Shown in pieces: positions 25,238 through 34,339 of a stretch of DNA of 64,000 nt. This DNA is from Minicystis rosea. Its GTDB lineage: Bacteria; Myxococcota_A; Polyangia; Polyangiales; Polyangiaceae. The notes beneath the pieces are model-generated. The model saw only the letters and a list, made by a program, of their open reading frames with translations. It was not told the DNA's origin and made no database searches. The stretch covers positions 6,431,573-6,495,572 of the forward strand of contig CP016211.1 of NCBI GenBank assembly GCA_001931535.1, read 5' to 3'. Every line of letters starts with the position of its first letter. Within the stretch, counting starts at the first letter, position 1. The translations under genes and the position numbers were made by a program.

Positions 25238-25990
25238 TCAACCTCCTGTCAGTTTCCCAGCGATCGTTCCGAGCACCGATTTCTTCTTCTTGGGGTCTTC
25301 CGCGGGCTTGGGGTTGCCCTTCTCATCGTATTCGATGGGCGCCCCGCGCGGCTCTCCACCCTTGAAGTAGGCTTTGGAGACGAGCCGGCCATCCTCCGAG
25401 AAGGTGCGCCACTCGCCGTCCTTCTTCCCGTCCTTGTAGGCCCCGCGCTCGCGCGGCTGCCCATTCACATGATATTCGGTGGCCTCGCCGTGAAGCTTGT
25501 CCTCGCGGTAGATCACCTTGCGCAGCGGCTTGCCCTTGCCGTCGGTGAACAAGGCCTCTCCGTGGAGCTTACCGTCCTTGTAAGCGGCCTTGATGACCTC
25601 GTTCCCGTCCTCGTCGTAGGCAGAGAAGGGCCCTTGTTGCTTGCCCTTCACGTACGTGAGCTTGGTGCGGAGCACGCCCTCCATGTAGATGAGCGCTTCG
25701 CCCTCGAGCTTGCCGGACGCGAACGTCATGCGCTGAGCGACGCGGCCGGCCTCGTCGTAGGTCACCGTCTCGCCTTGGAGCTTGCCCGCCTTGAAGGTGG
25801 CGCGCTCCAATGGCTTGCCGTTCTCGCCGTAGGTCACCGACTCGCCTTCGAGCTGGCCCGCGGCGTAGGTCGCCTTGTGGGTCAGGCGCTCTTCCTCGTC
25901 GTAGGAGAGGACGTCGCCGTGGAGCTTGTCGTCCACCATCTGCGCCTTCGTGCGCAGCTTCCCGTTGTCGTGCCGCTCGATGATCTCCAT
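25238..25990 (-). CDS. MORN/YwqK-type repeat protein in T6SS operon
   Basis: A 250-residue protein made of about nine to ten tandem repeats of 20-24 residues with the core GKLxGExxxYDExG (for example GKLQGETVTYDEAGR). It ends in a short Lys-rich tail (EDPKKKKSV). The repeats match the MORN-like units of the 'YwqK family antitoxin' group. There is no signal peptide. It lies between vgrG (12 bp upstream) and the PAAR-like gene, a position used by effectors, adaptors or immunity proteins. An adaptor or immunity function is plausible; nothing catalytic is visible. Confidence 0.75.
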   Translation of the reverse strand: MEIIERHDNGKLRTKAQMVDDKLHGDVLSYDEEERLTHKATYAAGQLEGESVTYGENGKPLERATFKAGKLQGETVTYDEAGRVAQRMTFASGKLEGEALIYMEGVLRTKLTYVKGKQQGPFSAYDEDGNEVIKAAYKDGKLHGEALFTDGKGKPLRKVIYREDKLHGEATEYHVNGQPRERGAYKDGKKDGEWRTFSEDGRLVSKAYFKGGEPRGAPIEYDEKGNPKPAEDPKKKKSVLGTIAGKLTGG

Positions 25991-26002
25991 GTCGATCGGC
26001 CC

Positions 26003-28000
26003 TCAGTTGATCTTCACCATGCCGCCCTTGACCGTGAGCATGCCGCCGCCGTCGATGGTCCCAGTGGCGCTCGCCTTGGCCTCGAGCATCGTGCCGGCCT
26101 TGAGGTTCAAGCCCGTGCCCGACTCGGCCTTGAAGTCCGTGCCCGACTTCAAGTTGAGCGCCGTACCGGCCTCGTTCTTGAGATCGGTCCCGCTCTTCAC
26201 GGTGATCGACTTGCCGGCCTTGATCGTCACCGATCCCTTGCAATCGATGGTCAAGTCGCCATCCACCTTGAGGGTGTAAGCGCCTTTGATCTTGCCGGTG
26301 AAATCACCCTTGGTGTCCTGGGTCTGGTTGCCCTCGACCTTGAGATCGCGGTTGCCTTTGACCGAGTGGGCCTCGTCGCCCTTCTCCACCTTGACGGTGC
26401 GATTGCCCTTCTTGACGGTGAGCGTCTCGTCGCCCTCTTCCACGGTGGCGGTGCGCTTGCCCTTCTTCACCGTGGTCGTCATGTCGTTGCCGACCTCGGT
26501 GACGAAGTCGTTCTTCACCGTGAATTTCTGGTCCTTCTCGGCGTTGAGGAAGACCTCTTCGCTGTCCTTCTTGTCCTCGAAGCGCAGCTCGTTGCCAGCG
26601 CTGCCCTTCTTGGAGGAGCGCGTCTTGATGGTGCTCTTCGTCATCTCGCCCGGGAGCCCGTAAGGCACCGTCTGGTCCGCGTTGTAGACGGACCCGGTCA
26701 CGAGAGGACGATCGGGATCACCGCCGAGGAAGGTGACGACCACCTCCTGCCCAATGCGCGGGAGGAAGAACGCGCCCCAACCCTTGCCCGCCCAACCTTG
26801 CGCGACACGCACCCAACAGGAGCTCTCTTCGTCCTTCTTCCCCAGCCGATCCCAGAAGAACTGCACCTTGATGCGGCCGTATTTGTCGGTGTAGATCTCC
26901 TCACCGCTCTTGCCAGTGACGAGCGCCGTTTGCCCACCGTGGATGACGGGGCGCGGCGTGGCGCGCGGCGGGCGGAAGGGCGTGGCCTTGGGGATGGCCT
27001 CGAACGTGTTGCTGTACTCCTGGCCCGAGATGGTGTGAGCCACGGAGACGAGCATGTATTCGACGTTGGCGTCGGCGCGGTCGTGCTCGTCGAGCTTGAA
27101 GGTGTGCCCCGCCGACATGGCCCTCACGTAGGAGGCACCGACGGCGCGCGACTCCACCGCCTCCTCCGCCTCCAAACGGAGCTTGGCGCGATCGTCACCA
27201 GCGCTCTTCTGCGCGTGGACGCCGGGATATTCGTACACCTTGAGCTTCGGTGTCTTGCCGTCCACCTTGGCGAGGAGCGATGTCGACGGCATCTCGAAGT
27301 TGTAATCGGAGAGCGCGTAGCTCCCGACGATCACCTGCTGCTCGATGGCGCAATCGGTGACGATGTCCTCTTCGGCCAGCGCGGGCGCCACCTCGCCGCG
27401 ATACTTGGCCTTCGCGAGGTTGGGGCAGGCCGCGTGCGCGGAGGGATCGTCGCCGAGGACGAGCGTGTGCTTGCCGTCGTCGTGCTTGAAATAATAGTAG
27501 ATGCCCTCGTCCTCGAGCAGGCGGGAGATGAAGTCGAGATCGCTCTCTTCGTATTGCACGCAGTAATCGCGCGCGGTGTACGAGCCTTTGAGCTTGTCCT
27601 CGACGGGCGTCACGCCGTGATCGGAGAGGATGCCTTTGACGATCTCGGGGACCTTCTTCTTCTGGAAGATGCGGCTGTCCCGCGTCTTGCCGAGGAGCCA
27701 CAGCTTGGGGTGGACCTCGGCGCGGTACGTGGTGAGCTTGCCGGCGCGCCCCGTTTGGACGAAGCGCGTGACGATGCCGTGGAAGAAGCGCGTCTTGCCA
27801 CCGGCGAGCAAGAGCTTCACCGTGACGCCTTCGCCGAGGACCTTCTTGAAGTCGAGCGACGCCTCCGGCGAGACGAGCTCGAGCTCCATTCGATACGGCG
27901 TCGAGACGCGCTCTTCGGCGTAGAAACGCGCGAGGAGCATCTTGTCGGCGCCGAAGGGCGTCGTGACCTGGAGGATGGTGTTGGCCTGCGTGAAGGTCAT
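26003..28000 (-). CDS. tssI: Type VI secretion spike protein VgrG (TssI)
   Basis: A 665-residue VgrG. The N-terminal gp27-like region has FFHGIVTRF, YRAEVHPKLWLL, ESDLDFISRLLEDEGIYYYF and IHGGQTALVTGKSGEEIYTD. The gp5-like OB fold carries YGRIKVQFFWDRLGKKDE, SCWVRVAQGWAGKGWGAFFL, PRIGQEVVVTFLGGDPDRP and VTGSVYN. The C-terminal about 170 residues are a triple-helix needle of short Lys/Gly/Thr repeats (GDETLTVKKGNRTVKVEKGD), ending in GGMVKIN with no effector extension. Its ATG overlaps the tssG stop (ATGA). It would be loaded on the Hcp tube and tipped by the PAAR-like protein encoded two genes later. Confidence 0.96.
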   Translation of the reverse strand: MTFTQANTILQVTTPFGADKMLLARFYAEERVSTPYRMELELVSPEASLDFKKVLGEGVTVKLLLAGGKTRFFHGIVTRFVQTGRAGKLTTYRAEVHPKLWLLGKTRDSRIFQKKKVPEIVKGILSDHGVTPVEDKLKGSYTARDYCVQYEESDLDFISRLLEDEGIYYYFKHDDGKHTLVLGDDPSAHAACPNLAKAKYRGEVAPALAEEDIVTDCAIEQQVIVGSYALSDYNFEMPSTSLLAKVDGKTPKLKVYEYPGVHAQKSAGDDRAKLRLEAEEAVESRAVGASYVRAMSAGHTFKLDEHDRADANVEYMLVSVAHTISGQEYSNTFEAIPKATPFRPPRATPRPVIHGGQTALVTGKSGEEIYTDKYGRIKVQFFWDRLGKKDEESSCWVRVAQGWAGKGWGAFFLPRIGQEVVVTFLGGDPDRPLVTGSVYNADQTVPYGLPGEMTKSTIKTRSSKKGSAGNELRFEDKKDSEEVFLNAEKDQKFTVKNDFVTEVGNDMTTTVKKGKRTATVEEGDETLTVKKGNRTVKVEKGDEAHSVKGNRDLKVEGNQTQDTKGDFTGKIKGAYTLKVDGDLTIDCKGSVTIKAGKSITVKSGTDLKNEAGTALNLKSGTDFKAESGTGLNLKAGTMLEAKASATGTIDGGGMLTVKGGMVKIN

Positions 28001-29166
28001 GCGTCACCTCGCTGCTGCCCGGCGCGCTCGATGGCTGCGCCGCCGAGCACCACCTCGCGCCGTTGGAAAGATCGACCCACCCATGCGGTATAGCCGAGCC
28101 GCGGCCGCGCTCCGAGCGTCTGCATCTCACCGGGACGCGCTCGTTCCGCCTTCCGGCGCCGCCGTCCGCCGAGCCGGCGCGCCGCGGCCGGATCGAGGAT
28201 CAGACGAATCCGCACATCCATCGCTTCCCCCGCATAGAGCCGCACCAGCGTGAGGAGCGGCGCGAGCATGTCGCCCTCGGGCATCCCACCCGTGCCGGGC
28301 AGGAGACGAAGGTAATCGTCGACGCCGAGCGGCCCAATCCGGATCTCCACGCACGCCGCCGGATCCCAATAACGCGCGCCGAGGACGGCGTCGTTGCCGA
28401 GCCGGCGATTCTGTCCGGAAGGCCCGATGGTGGTGCGATGCGAAGGCTCGATGGGATAGAAGCCGCCCACGAGCGGCTCGCCCTGCACCGGCACGCCGAA
28501 GTGACAGCGGAGCATGGCCACGAGGCCGCTCATGGGCCGGATTTCGCGCGAGAAGAGCCCGGCGAAATAGAGCAGCGTGCGATCCTGCACCGCGTGGAGG
28601 CGATTCTCCAGGCCCGGCGTGCCGAGGCCGATGAGCGCGAGGAGGTAGCGCACGGCATCGTCGTTCACCGGCTCCGCCACACCGAGCGAGATGCGGTGTC
28701 GCTTGCGGATGCGATACACGAGCGAGACGAGGCGATGATTGAAGATGTCGAGGAAGTCGCGCGAGGCGTTGTCGCCGGCGACGGATCGACGCAGCACCGG
28801 CTCGGCGAAGGCGCCCGGAAGCGGCCCGAGCGCGCCGGCGATGCCCATGAAGTTCACCGTCATCTTCGGTGGAGCGTCGGGCGCGCGGGCGATGCTCTGG
28901 ATGTCGGCCGCGGGGAACGAGAGCCGCACGTTCCCCGCGAAGCGCACGGCCTCGCGCCGAGGATCGCCGCCGTCGCCGATGGACACCATGCTGGGCGGAG
29001 GCGGCACGCGCTCGGCCTTGGCGCGCACCGTCGCGGCCCGATCGGCGGCGCGCGCGAGCGCTTCCAAAAGGCCAACGGCCTGGAAGAAATCGAACAGCCT
29101 CCCCTGAACCGGGTCGAAGAGCTGTTCTTCTACAGTAGGGGCTTCGCGCCCGCCATCGGGGGCCAT
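27997..29166 (-). CDS. tssG: T6SS baseplate protein TssG
   Basis: A 389-residue TssG (ImpH/VasB). Motifs are LFDFFQAVGLLEAL at the N-terminus, VRFAGNVRLSFPAADI, VNFMGIAGALGPLPGAFAE, DFLDIFNHRLVSLVYRIRK, and a C-terminal ARYWDPAACVEIRIGPLG. TssG joins TssF, TssE and TssK in the baseplate wedge. The ATG at 29166 lies inside the 3' end of tssF (37-nt overlap). The frame is open further upstream, but that part is a tssF shadow. The stop overlaps the vgrG start. Confidence 0.93.
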   Translation of the reverse strand: MAPDGGREAPTVEEQLFDPVQGRLFDFFQAVGLLEALARAADRAATVRAKAERVPPPPSMVSIGDGGDPRREAVRFAGNVRLSFPAADIQSIARAPDAPPKMTVNFMGIAGALGPLPGAFAEPVLRRSVAGDNASRDFLDIFNHRLVSLVYRIRKRHRISLGVAEPVNDDAVRYLLALIGLGTPGLENRLHAVQDRTLLYFAGLFSREIRPMSGLVAMLRCHFGVPVQGEPLVGGFYPIEPSHRTTIGPSGQNRRLGNDAVLGARYWDPAACVEIRIGPLGVDDYLRLLPGTGGMPEGDMLAPLLTLVRLYAGEAMDVRIRLILDPAAARRLGGRRRRKAERARPGEMQTLGARPRLGYTAWVGRSFQRREVVLGGAAIERAGQQRGDA

Positions 29167-30977
29167 CGCTTCCACACCTCCGCGCGCGTCGTGCTCATGA
29201 GCACGAGCTCGGTGAAGCTGTTCAGATGGGCGTAGAGCGAGAGGAACCTGCTCAGCACCTCCGCGAACAGGATCGCGGAGCTGTCGCCGAACTGATCCTC
29301 GTCGAGCGCAATCGTCACCTCCGTGCCACGGCAGAGGCTGCGCCAGCCGCGCTCGCCGACGCGTCGCTGCACGGTGCGGCTCGCGACGCGATCGATGGCG
29401 GCGATCTGCTTCTCCGCCTCGCGGGTCGAGGCGAACAGATACGCACGCAGGATCTCGCGGAGCGCCTCCGTGCCGCGCTCGCCGCCGAGCGAGAGATGCG
29501 AGAGCGAGAGATTCGACACGAGCCGCCACAACGACTGTCCGCCGAGCGGCGCATTCACGGGCGGCGTCGGCTTGGTGAGGCAGACGATGCGCGCCGCCGG
29601 CGCCCCACGCTCGGCCGCGAGCGGCGCGCCGGCCTCGATCTCCGCGGCGAGATCTCGATTCGTGCACAGCGCGCGCGCATACACGACCTCGGACCACGGC
29701 TTCTGCGGCTCGAAATCGAGGCTCACGAAGGAGAGATAAACATCGGATCCAGGGAGATCCGCGCGCCCCGTCGACGCCCGCCGCGCGAGCCAGAACGAGC
29801 GGCGCTCGCCGAGCATCGCGTTGTCCGGATCGGGATGCGAGTACGAGAAGAAGGGCGCATAAGGCCGCTGCTCGGGCTCACCCGGGCTCGTGGCGCTCAC
29901 CTCGAGGATCGAGTGAATCTCGGTGTAGCGCTCGCGACGAACGTCGGCGACGACGCGGTATTCCGGACGATATTGATCGACGCGGATCGGCTCCGTGGTG
30001 CGGGCGAAGAGGTTCACCACCGGGGTGCAACCGAGCTGAAACGAATCTTTGCGGATGGTGACGTTGCCCGGACGGCGATCGAGCAAGATGATGAGCTCGA
30101 GCTGCTGCCCGTCGGGGAGGCGCGTGCGCTCGTCGAGCACCACGTCGAAGAAGAGGAACTTGCGCGGGAACGCGAAGTACTCTTGAACGAGCCGATAGCC
30201 CTGGTGCGCGTGCGCCGGATACGCGAGCACGCCCTCGCCTTCGCCGAAGCCGACGGACTTGATGCGGGCCACGCCGGGCACGCGATCCTCGTCGCCGCGC
30301 GAGATCAACACCGTGCGATCGCGCTCGAAGAGCAGATCGTAGAGGCGCGAAGCCTGCACGGGATCGCCGCTGATGTGGAAACGCAGCGTGCGCATGTCGA
30401 GCGCTCGCAGCGGCTGCCCGCTGGAGAGACGCAGGCGGATGGCACCGAGGGGCCGCTCGGCGCTCGCGCCCTCGCTCTGCGCGACGGAGAGCGCGGCCTC
30501 GGGGACACCGAGATCGTCCCAAGGAACATAGGCTGCGCTCTCGACCGTGAGGGGCCAGAGGCGCACCGGATAAGCGGTGAGGAAACGGCACGAGGGACCG
30601 GCCGACGCATCGGCGAACAGCGTCGTGCCCTTCTCGATGATGGGCCCGGCGGCGAGCTCCGGATTCGTCGGATCGACCTCGAACGACGCAATCGCCATCG
30701 AGGGAATCGGGCTCGTGTACTGCGGATACAGGACGCCGAGGAGCCCCGTGGTCAGCTCGGGCAAATCACGATCGAGCTGGTGCTGGAGGCGCGCCGTGAG
30801 GAACGCGAACGACTCGATCAACCGCTCGACGTGCGGATCGGCCACCTGCCGCCCGGCGATGCCGAGGCGCGCGGCGACCTTGGGATAGCGCTGCGAGAAC
30901 TCGGCGCCGCGCTCGCGCAGATACTCGAGCTCGCGCGCGTAGAGATCGATGAGCTCGGGATCGGCTTCAGCCGCCAT
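29130..30977 (-). CDS. tssF: T6SS baseplate protein TssF
   Basis: About 615 residues from the preferred ATG at 30977 (622 from an ATG at 30998). TssF (ImpG/VasA) is indicated by LIDLYARELEYLRERGAEFS, YPKVAARLG, DPHVERLIESFAFLTARL and LYPQYTSPIPSMAI. Farther on are FRFLFF-like FPRKFLFFDVVLD, CTPVVNLFARTTEPI, and the C-terminal FAEVLSRFLSLYAHLNSFTE. It is a structural baseplate component that pairs with TssG. Short overlaps with tssE upstream and tssG downstream show one translational unit. Confidence 0.95.
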   Translation of the reverse strand: MAAEADPELIDLYARELEYLRERGAEFSQRYPKVAARLGIAGRQVADPHVERLIESFAFLTARLQHQLDRDLPELTTGLLGVLYPQYTSPIPSMAIASFEVDPTNPELAAGPIIEKGTTLFADASAGPSCRFLTAYPVRLWPLTVESAAYVPWDDLGVPEAALSVAQSEGASAERPLGAIRLRLSSGQPLRALDMRTLRFHISGDPVQASRLYDLLFERDRTVLISRGDEDRVPGVARIKSVGFGEGEGVLAYPAHAHQGYRLVQEYFAFPRKFLFFDVVLDERTRLPDGQQLELIILLDRRPGNVTIRKDSFQLGCTPVVNLFARTTEPIRVDQYRPEYRVVADVRRERYTEIHSILEVSATSPGEPEQRPYAPFFSYSHPDPDNAMLGERRSFWLARRASTGRADLPGSDVYLSFVSLDFEPQKPWSEVVYARALCTNRDLAAEIEAGAPLAAERGAPAARIVCLTKPTPPVNAPLGGQSLWRLVSNLSLSHLSLGGERGTEALREILRAYLFASTREAEKQIAAIDRVASRTVQRRVGERGWRSLCRGTEVTIALDEDQFGDSSAILFAEVLSRFLSLYAHLNSFTELVLMSTTRAEVWKRWPPMAGAKPLL

Positions 30978-31443
30978 TGGCGCCCGTGCCGCTGCCAATC
31001 GGCAGCATGAAGGAGATGGGCTCGTTCACTTCGCCCGTCACGAGATATCCCTCGATGACGGCGGCGAGCTTGCCACTCACCTCGCCGGTGTCGCGCACCT
31101 CCACGTGCACGTTGGCGAGGCGCGGCTCGAAGGCTTGAATCGTCTCGCGGAGGATGCGCGCGAGGCGGAGACGCGGCTCGGGGATCAGCGCGCGCGCCCC
31201 CCAATCGAGATCGGGAAGGCCATAATCGAGGACGGTGCGCGTGCGCGAGAGCGCCACATCACCCGTCACCGTGCAGCGCGCCGCGAAGAGACGCAGGAGC
31301 TCACGTCCGATGGAGTCGATGAGGCCCGCGCGATCGAGCGTGCGGAGCGGCTTCGGCTCGTGCTTCCGGTGGAGCTCCTCGTCGATCAACCGATCGAAGA
31401 GGGGCACGTAACCGGCGTCGGTCGCTCCCCACTCAGCGCTCAT
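30967..31443 (-). CDS. tssE: T6SS baseplate protein TssE (gp25-like)
   Basis: A 158-residue TssE, homologous to the phage T4 gp25 baseplate protein that nucleates sheath polymerisation. Features are PLFDRLIDEE at the N-terminus, SIGRELLRLFAARC, VLDYGLPDLDW (a family signature) and PRLANVHVEV near the beta-strand core. A GGAGGAG ribosome site precedes the ATG. It lies 152 bp downstream of hcp; the gap shows only weak hairpin potential. Confidence 0.93.
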   Translation of the reverse strand: MSAEWGATDAGYVPLFDRLIDEELHRKHEPKPLRTLDRAGLIDSIGRELLRLFAARCTVTGDVALSRTRTVLDYGLPDLDWGARALIPEPRLRLARILRETIQAFEPRLANVHVEVRDTGEVSGKLAAVIEGYLVTGEVNEPISFMLPIGSGTGANGG

Positions 31444-31595
31444 TCGCGAGCTCCTCCAAGCCTCTGACAGGATGCGAAGGCTGCGCGACCGAATGTCCGC
31501 CGCTCGCCGATGACATCACGAGCGAGAGGCGACGCCCGGGTGATGCCCGAACGCCGCCTCCCCCCGACGCTCACGCAAGAGCGGAGCTCAGGCAA

Positions 31596-32084
31596 TCACT
31601 TGCCCTTGTTCTCCTCGAGACTCCACTGCGAGGAGTTCTTGCCCTTGCTGCCGCCCGGCTGCTTCTGAAGCTGCTGGGCGTAGTCCCACGTGATCTTCTT
31701 GTAGCTGTACGTGATGGTCTCGATCGGCTGATCGCCGCCGCCGCCGACGGAGACGCTCGTGATGATGCAGCTATCGAATGTGTAGGTGATGTACTCGATC
31801 GGCTTGCCGGCCGAGTCCGCCTTCCAGATGTGCACCTTCATCGCCTTGATGTCCTCACCGCCGCAGCACTTGAGGTTCAGGGTCGGCGAGGCGAGGTCGA
31901 CGTGCTTCGTGACGGTGAAGTCCTGATGCACGCAGCGACCGCTGGCACGGCTGGTGTTCGACGGTCCATGCGTGAGCGGCATGGACACGCCGTGGTTGAA
32001 CGAGAGCAGCTCGATCATCTCCTTGCCCTGATCGGACGTGCTCTCGCCCTTGATTCCGTCGATTTCCCAGAAAATGTTCTGCAT
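31596..32084 (-). CDS. hcp: T6SS tube protein Hcp (TssD)
   Basis: A 162-residue Hcp1-family protein. It starts MQNIFWEIDGIKGESTSD and has IELLSFNHGVSMPL, TSRASGRCVHQDFTVTKHVD, IEYITYTFDSCIITSVSVGG and ETITYSYKKITWDY, which together are the classical Hcp pattern. Hexameric Hcp rings stack into the inner tube expelled by sheath contraction. Two adjacent Cys residues (LKCCGGED) and a Lys/Ser-rich C-terminal tail are slightly unusual. The gene follows tssC by 41 bp, the standard BCD order. Confidence 0.96.
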   Translation of the reverse strand: MQNIFWEIDGIKGESTSDQGKEMIELLSFNHGVSMPLTHGPSNTSRASGRCVHQDFTVTKHVDLASPTLNLKCCGGEDIKAMKVHIWKADSAGKPIEYITYTFDSCIITSVSVGGGGDQPIETITYSYKKITWDYAQQLQKQPGGSKGKNSSQWSLEENKGK

Positions 32085-32125
32085 CGTATCTCCTCCGGTG
32101 GCTCAGCCCGCAGTCATCGCCGGTG

Positions 32126-33634
32126 TCATGCCGCCGGCGGCGGCAGCTCCGCGACCAGACGCATCGAGACGGTGAGCTCGTTGAGCTGGAAGTGGGGCCG
32201 CAGGAACACGATCGCCCGATACGCGCCCGGCTTGCCCGGGACCTCGGTCACGTCGACGCGCGCCTCGCGAAGCGGCAGGCGAGCCTTCGTGTCCTGGCCC
32301 GCAGCGTCGTTGAGGAGCACGTAATCGGCGATCCAGTTGTTGAGATAGTTGGCGACGTTCTCGCGAGAGGCGAAGCTCCCGATCTTGTCGCGCATCATCA
32401 CCTTGATGTAGTGAGCGAAGCGCGAGGTCGCGAGAATGTACGGCAGTTGTGCCGAGAGACGCGCGTTGGCATTGGCCGAAGCGGTGTTGTACGCCGTCGG
32501 CTTGTTGAGCGTGGCTCCCCCGAAGAACGCAGCCTCGTTCGAGTTCTTCTTATAGCACAGGCCGAGGAGGCCCTGCTCGGAAAGCTCGTTCTCGCGACGA
32601 TCGGTGATGGCCACCTCGGTCGGGCACTTGATGACGTCCTCACCCGCGCTCTTGAAGGTGTAGAAGGGCAGGCCCTCGACGAGACCGCCGCCCTCGACAC
32701 CGCGGATGGCGGCGCACCAGTGATAGAGGGAGAACGCGTTGTTGATGCGCTGCGCGAGCGCATACGCGGCGTTGCCCCAGAGGAACTCGTCGTGCTCGAC
32801 GGCCTTCTCCTCGTAGTTGAAGCCGTCCACGGGCGCCGTGTTCTTGCCGTACGGCGTGCGCAGAAGCACGTGCGGGAGCGTCAGCGTCACGTAGCGCGAA
32901 TCGTCGCTCGTGCGGAACTTGCGCCAGGGCGCGAGCGTGGTGCGCTCGAAGAGCTTGCCGAGATCACCGGGCACGTCGAGCGTGGTGAAGCTGTCCATGT
33001 CGAAGAGCTGCGGCGACGCCGCGGCCAGGAACGGCGCGTGCGCCGCGGCCGCCACGCCGGACAGGCTCGTGAGCATGTCGACGTCGGGGGTCGACCCGTC
33101 GAAGTCGTAATCGCCGACGAGGAGACCGAAGGGATCACCGCCGAACGTGCCGTACTCCTCCTCGTACACCTTCTTGAAGAGGGTGCTCCGATCGAACTCC
33201 ACGGCGCTCGCCAGATCCTTCCCGAGCTCCTTCTTGGAGCTGTTGAGGACGCGAATCTTGAGCGACGTTCCCGTCTCGGAGTTCATCACGAGGTAGTGCA
33301 GGCCGCGCCACCTGGACTCGAGGCTCTGGAACTTCTTGTGGTGCAGGATGGTGTCGAGCTGCTCGCCGATGCTGCGGTCGATCTGCTCGATCATCCGCTG
33401 GATGGCGTTCACCGAATCCTGGCTGCGCTGATCGAGCTGGCCCTTCTGCGCGAGGACCTGATCGACGAACGCGCCCACGAGATCACGGGCGTACTTGGCT
33501 TCCTCGGCCTTGCGCGCCGGATCGGGCGTGTCACGGACCAGGTGGCCCTCGGAGAGGATCTGATCGAGGAGAGAAGCGCCGGCGCCGGTGCCGGTGGCAG
33601 GTGCCGGGCTGGGATCGGTTGCGAGGTCGGTCAT
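32126..33634 (-). CDS. tssC: T6SS contractile sheath large subunit TssC
   Basis: A 502-residue TssC (VipB/EvpB/ImpD). Characteristic stretches are DRSIGEQLDTILHHKKFQSL, ESRWRGLHYLVMNSETGTSL, FKKVYEEEYGTFGGDPFGLL, VGDYDF, and further FLWGNAAYALAQRIN and SRFAHYIKVMMRDKIG. The C-terminal LPLREARVDVTEVPGKPG precedes the last beta-strands. It polymerises with TssB into the contractile sheath normally recycled by ClpV. Tandem with tssB (29-bp gap). Confidence 0.97.
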   Translation of the reverse strand: MTDLATDPSPAPATGTGAGASLLDQILSEGHLVRDTPDPARKAEEAKYARDLVGAFVDQVLAQKGQLDQRSQDSVNAIQRMIEQIDRSIGEQLDTILHHKKFQSLESRWRGLHYLVMNSETGTSLKIRVLNSSKKELGKDLASAVEFDRSTLFKKVYEEEYGTFGGDPFGLLVGDYDFDGSTPDVDMLTSLSGVAAAAHAPFLAAASPQLFDMDSFTTLDVPGDLGKLFERTTLAPWRKFRTSDDSRYVTLTLPHVLLRTPYGKNTAPVDGFNYEEKAVEHDEFLWGNAAYALAQRINNAFSLYHWCAAIRGVEGGGLVEGLPFYTFKSAGEDVIKCPTEVAITDRRENELSEQGLLGLCYKKNSNEAAFFGGATLNKPTAYNTASANANARLSAQLPYILATSRFAHYIKVMMRDKIGSFASRENVANYLNNWIADYVLLNDAAGQDTKARLPLREARVDVTEVPGKPGAYRAIVFLRPHFQLNELTVSMRLVAELPPPAA

Positions 33635-33663
33635 GGTTTTCTACCTTCCTTCTTCCTTCGGGG

Positions 33664-34164
33664 TCACTGCCCAGCCGGCTTGGACTCGTCGTGCACCGCG
33701 GCGAGCTTCTTGTCGTCGCCGATGAGATCGAGGAGCGCCTTGTTGAGCTCGTCGTTGCCCTCGAGCTTCGCGAGCAGATCGTTGAGGCGCTGGCGCGCCT
33801 CGTAGAGGTGCCGGAGCTCGTCCACATGCTGCACGATCTGCTCGGGCCTGAAGTCCTCGATGTTCGAGAAAGCGAGCTCGACCTTGAGGTTCGCCTGCGC
33901 GCCGCCGAGCTTGTTGGGGACCTCGAAGGTCACCTTGGGCGCGATCGATCCCAGCACCTGGTTGAAGTTGTCGCGGTCGATCTGAACGAACTTCCGCTCC
34001 TTCAACTTGGTCGTCGGGGTGTTGTCCCCCGAGAGATCGCTCATCACGCCGACGACGAACGGAATCTCCTTCTTCTCGATCGCTCCACCGGTCTCCACGT
34101 CATAGGTGATCTGCACCCGCGGGGGCCGGTTCCTGTCCAACCAGTGCTGCTTGCTCTCAGCCAT
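33664..34164 (-). CDS. tssB: T6SS contractile sheath small subunit TssB
   Basis: A 166-residue TssB (VipA/ImpB). The sequence runs MAESKQHWLDRNRPPRVQIT, IPFVVGVMSDLSGDN, KFVQIDRDNFNQVLGSIAPK and VELAFSNIEDFRPEQIVQHV, all strongly conserved in the family. An AAGGAG site lies 8 nt before the ATG. The 175-bp gap to the end of tssA is the largest inside tssA-tssG, so an internal promoter there is possible, although I see no convincing one. Confidence 0.97.
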   Translation of the reverse strand: MAESKQHWLDRNRPPRVQITYDVETGGAIEKKEIPFVVGVMSDLSGDNTPTTKLKERKFVQIDRDNFNQVLGSIAPKVTFEVPNKLGGAQANLKVELAFSNIEDFRPEQIVQHVDELRHLYEARQRLNDLLAKLEGNDELNKALLDLIGDDKKLAAVHDESKPAGQ

Positions 34165-34339
34165 CCGAGCGCTCCTTCCATGGCCCGTCCGTCAGCTCGA
34201 GCGGGCGTTGATAATCGCCTCTATTCTCTCCCATGCTACCGTACACAACTTCACGGTTTGGGGGAGTACTGATCTTTGCGCAGCTCTCCTCGACGCGCCG
34301 ATTTGCACATACGGCACGCTCCTGAGGAGAGCAGTGCGC

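Noticed and set aside
25199..28093. A 964-codon plus-strand frame opposite vgrG and the repeat protein
   Set aside because: It is the complement of strongly conserved vgrG sequence and has no domain of its own.
31444..31595. An attenuator hairpin after hcp
   Set aside because: Only short stems of four to six pairs can be drawn; none stands out from GC-rich background.
34165..34339. A promoter between tssA and tssB
   Set aside because: TTGTGT and GAATAG elements 16 bp apart can be picked out but match the consensus poorly, so no feature is called.
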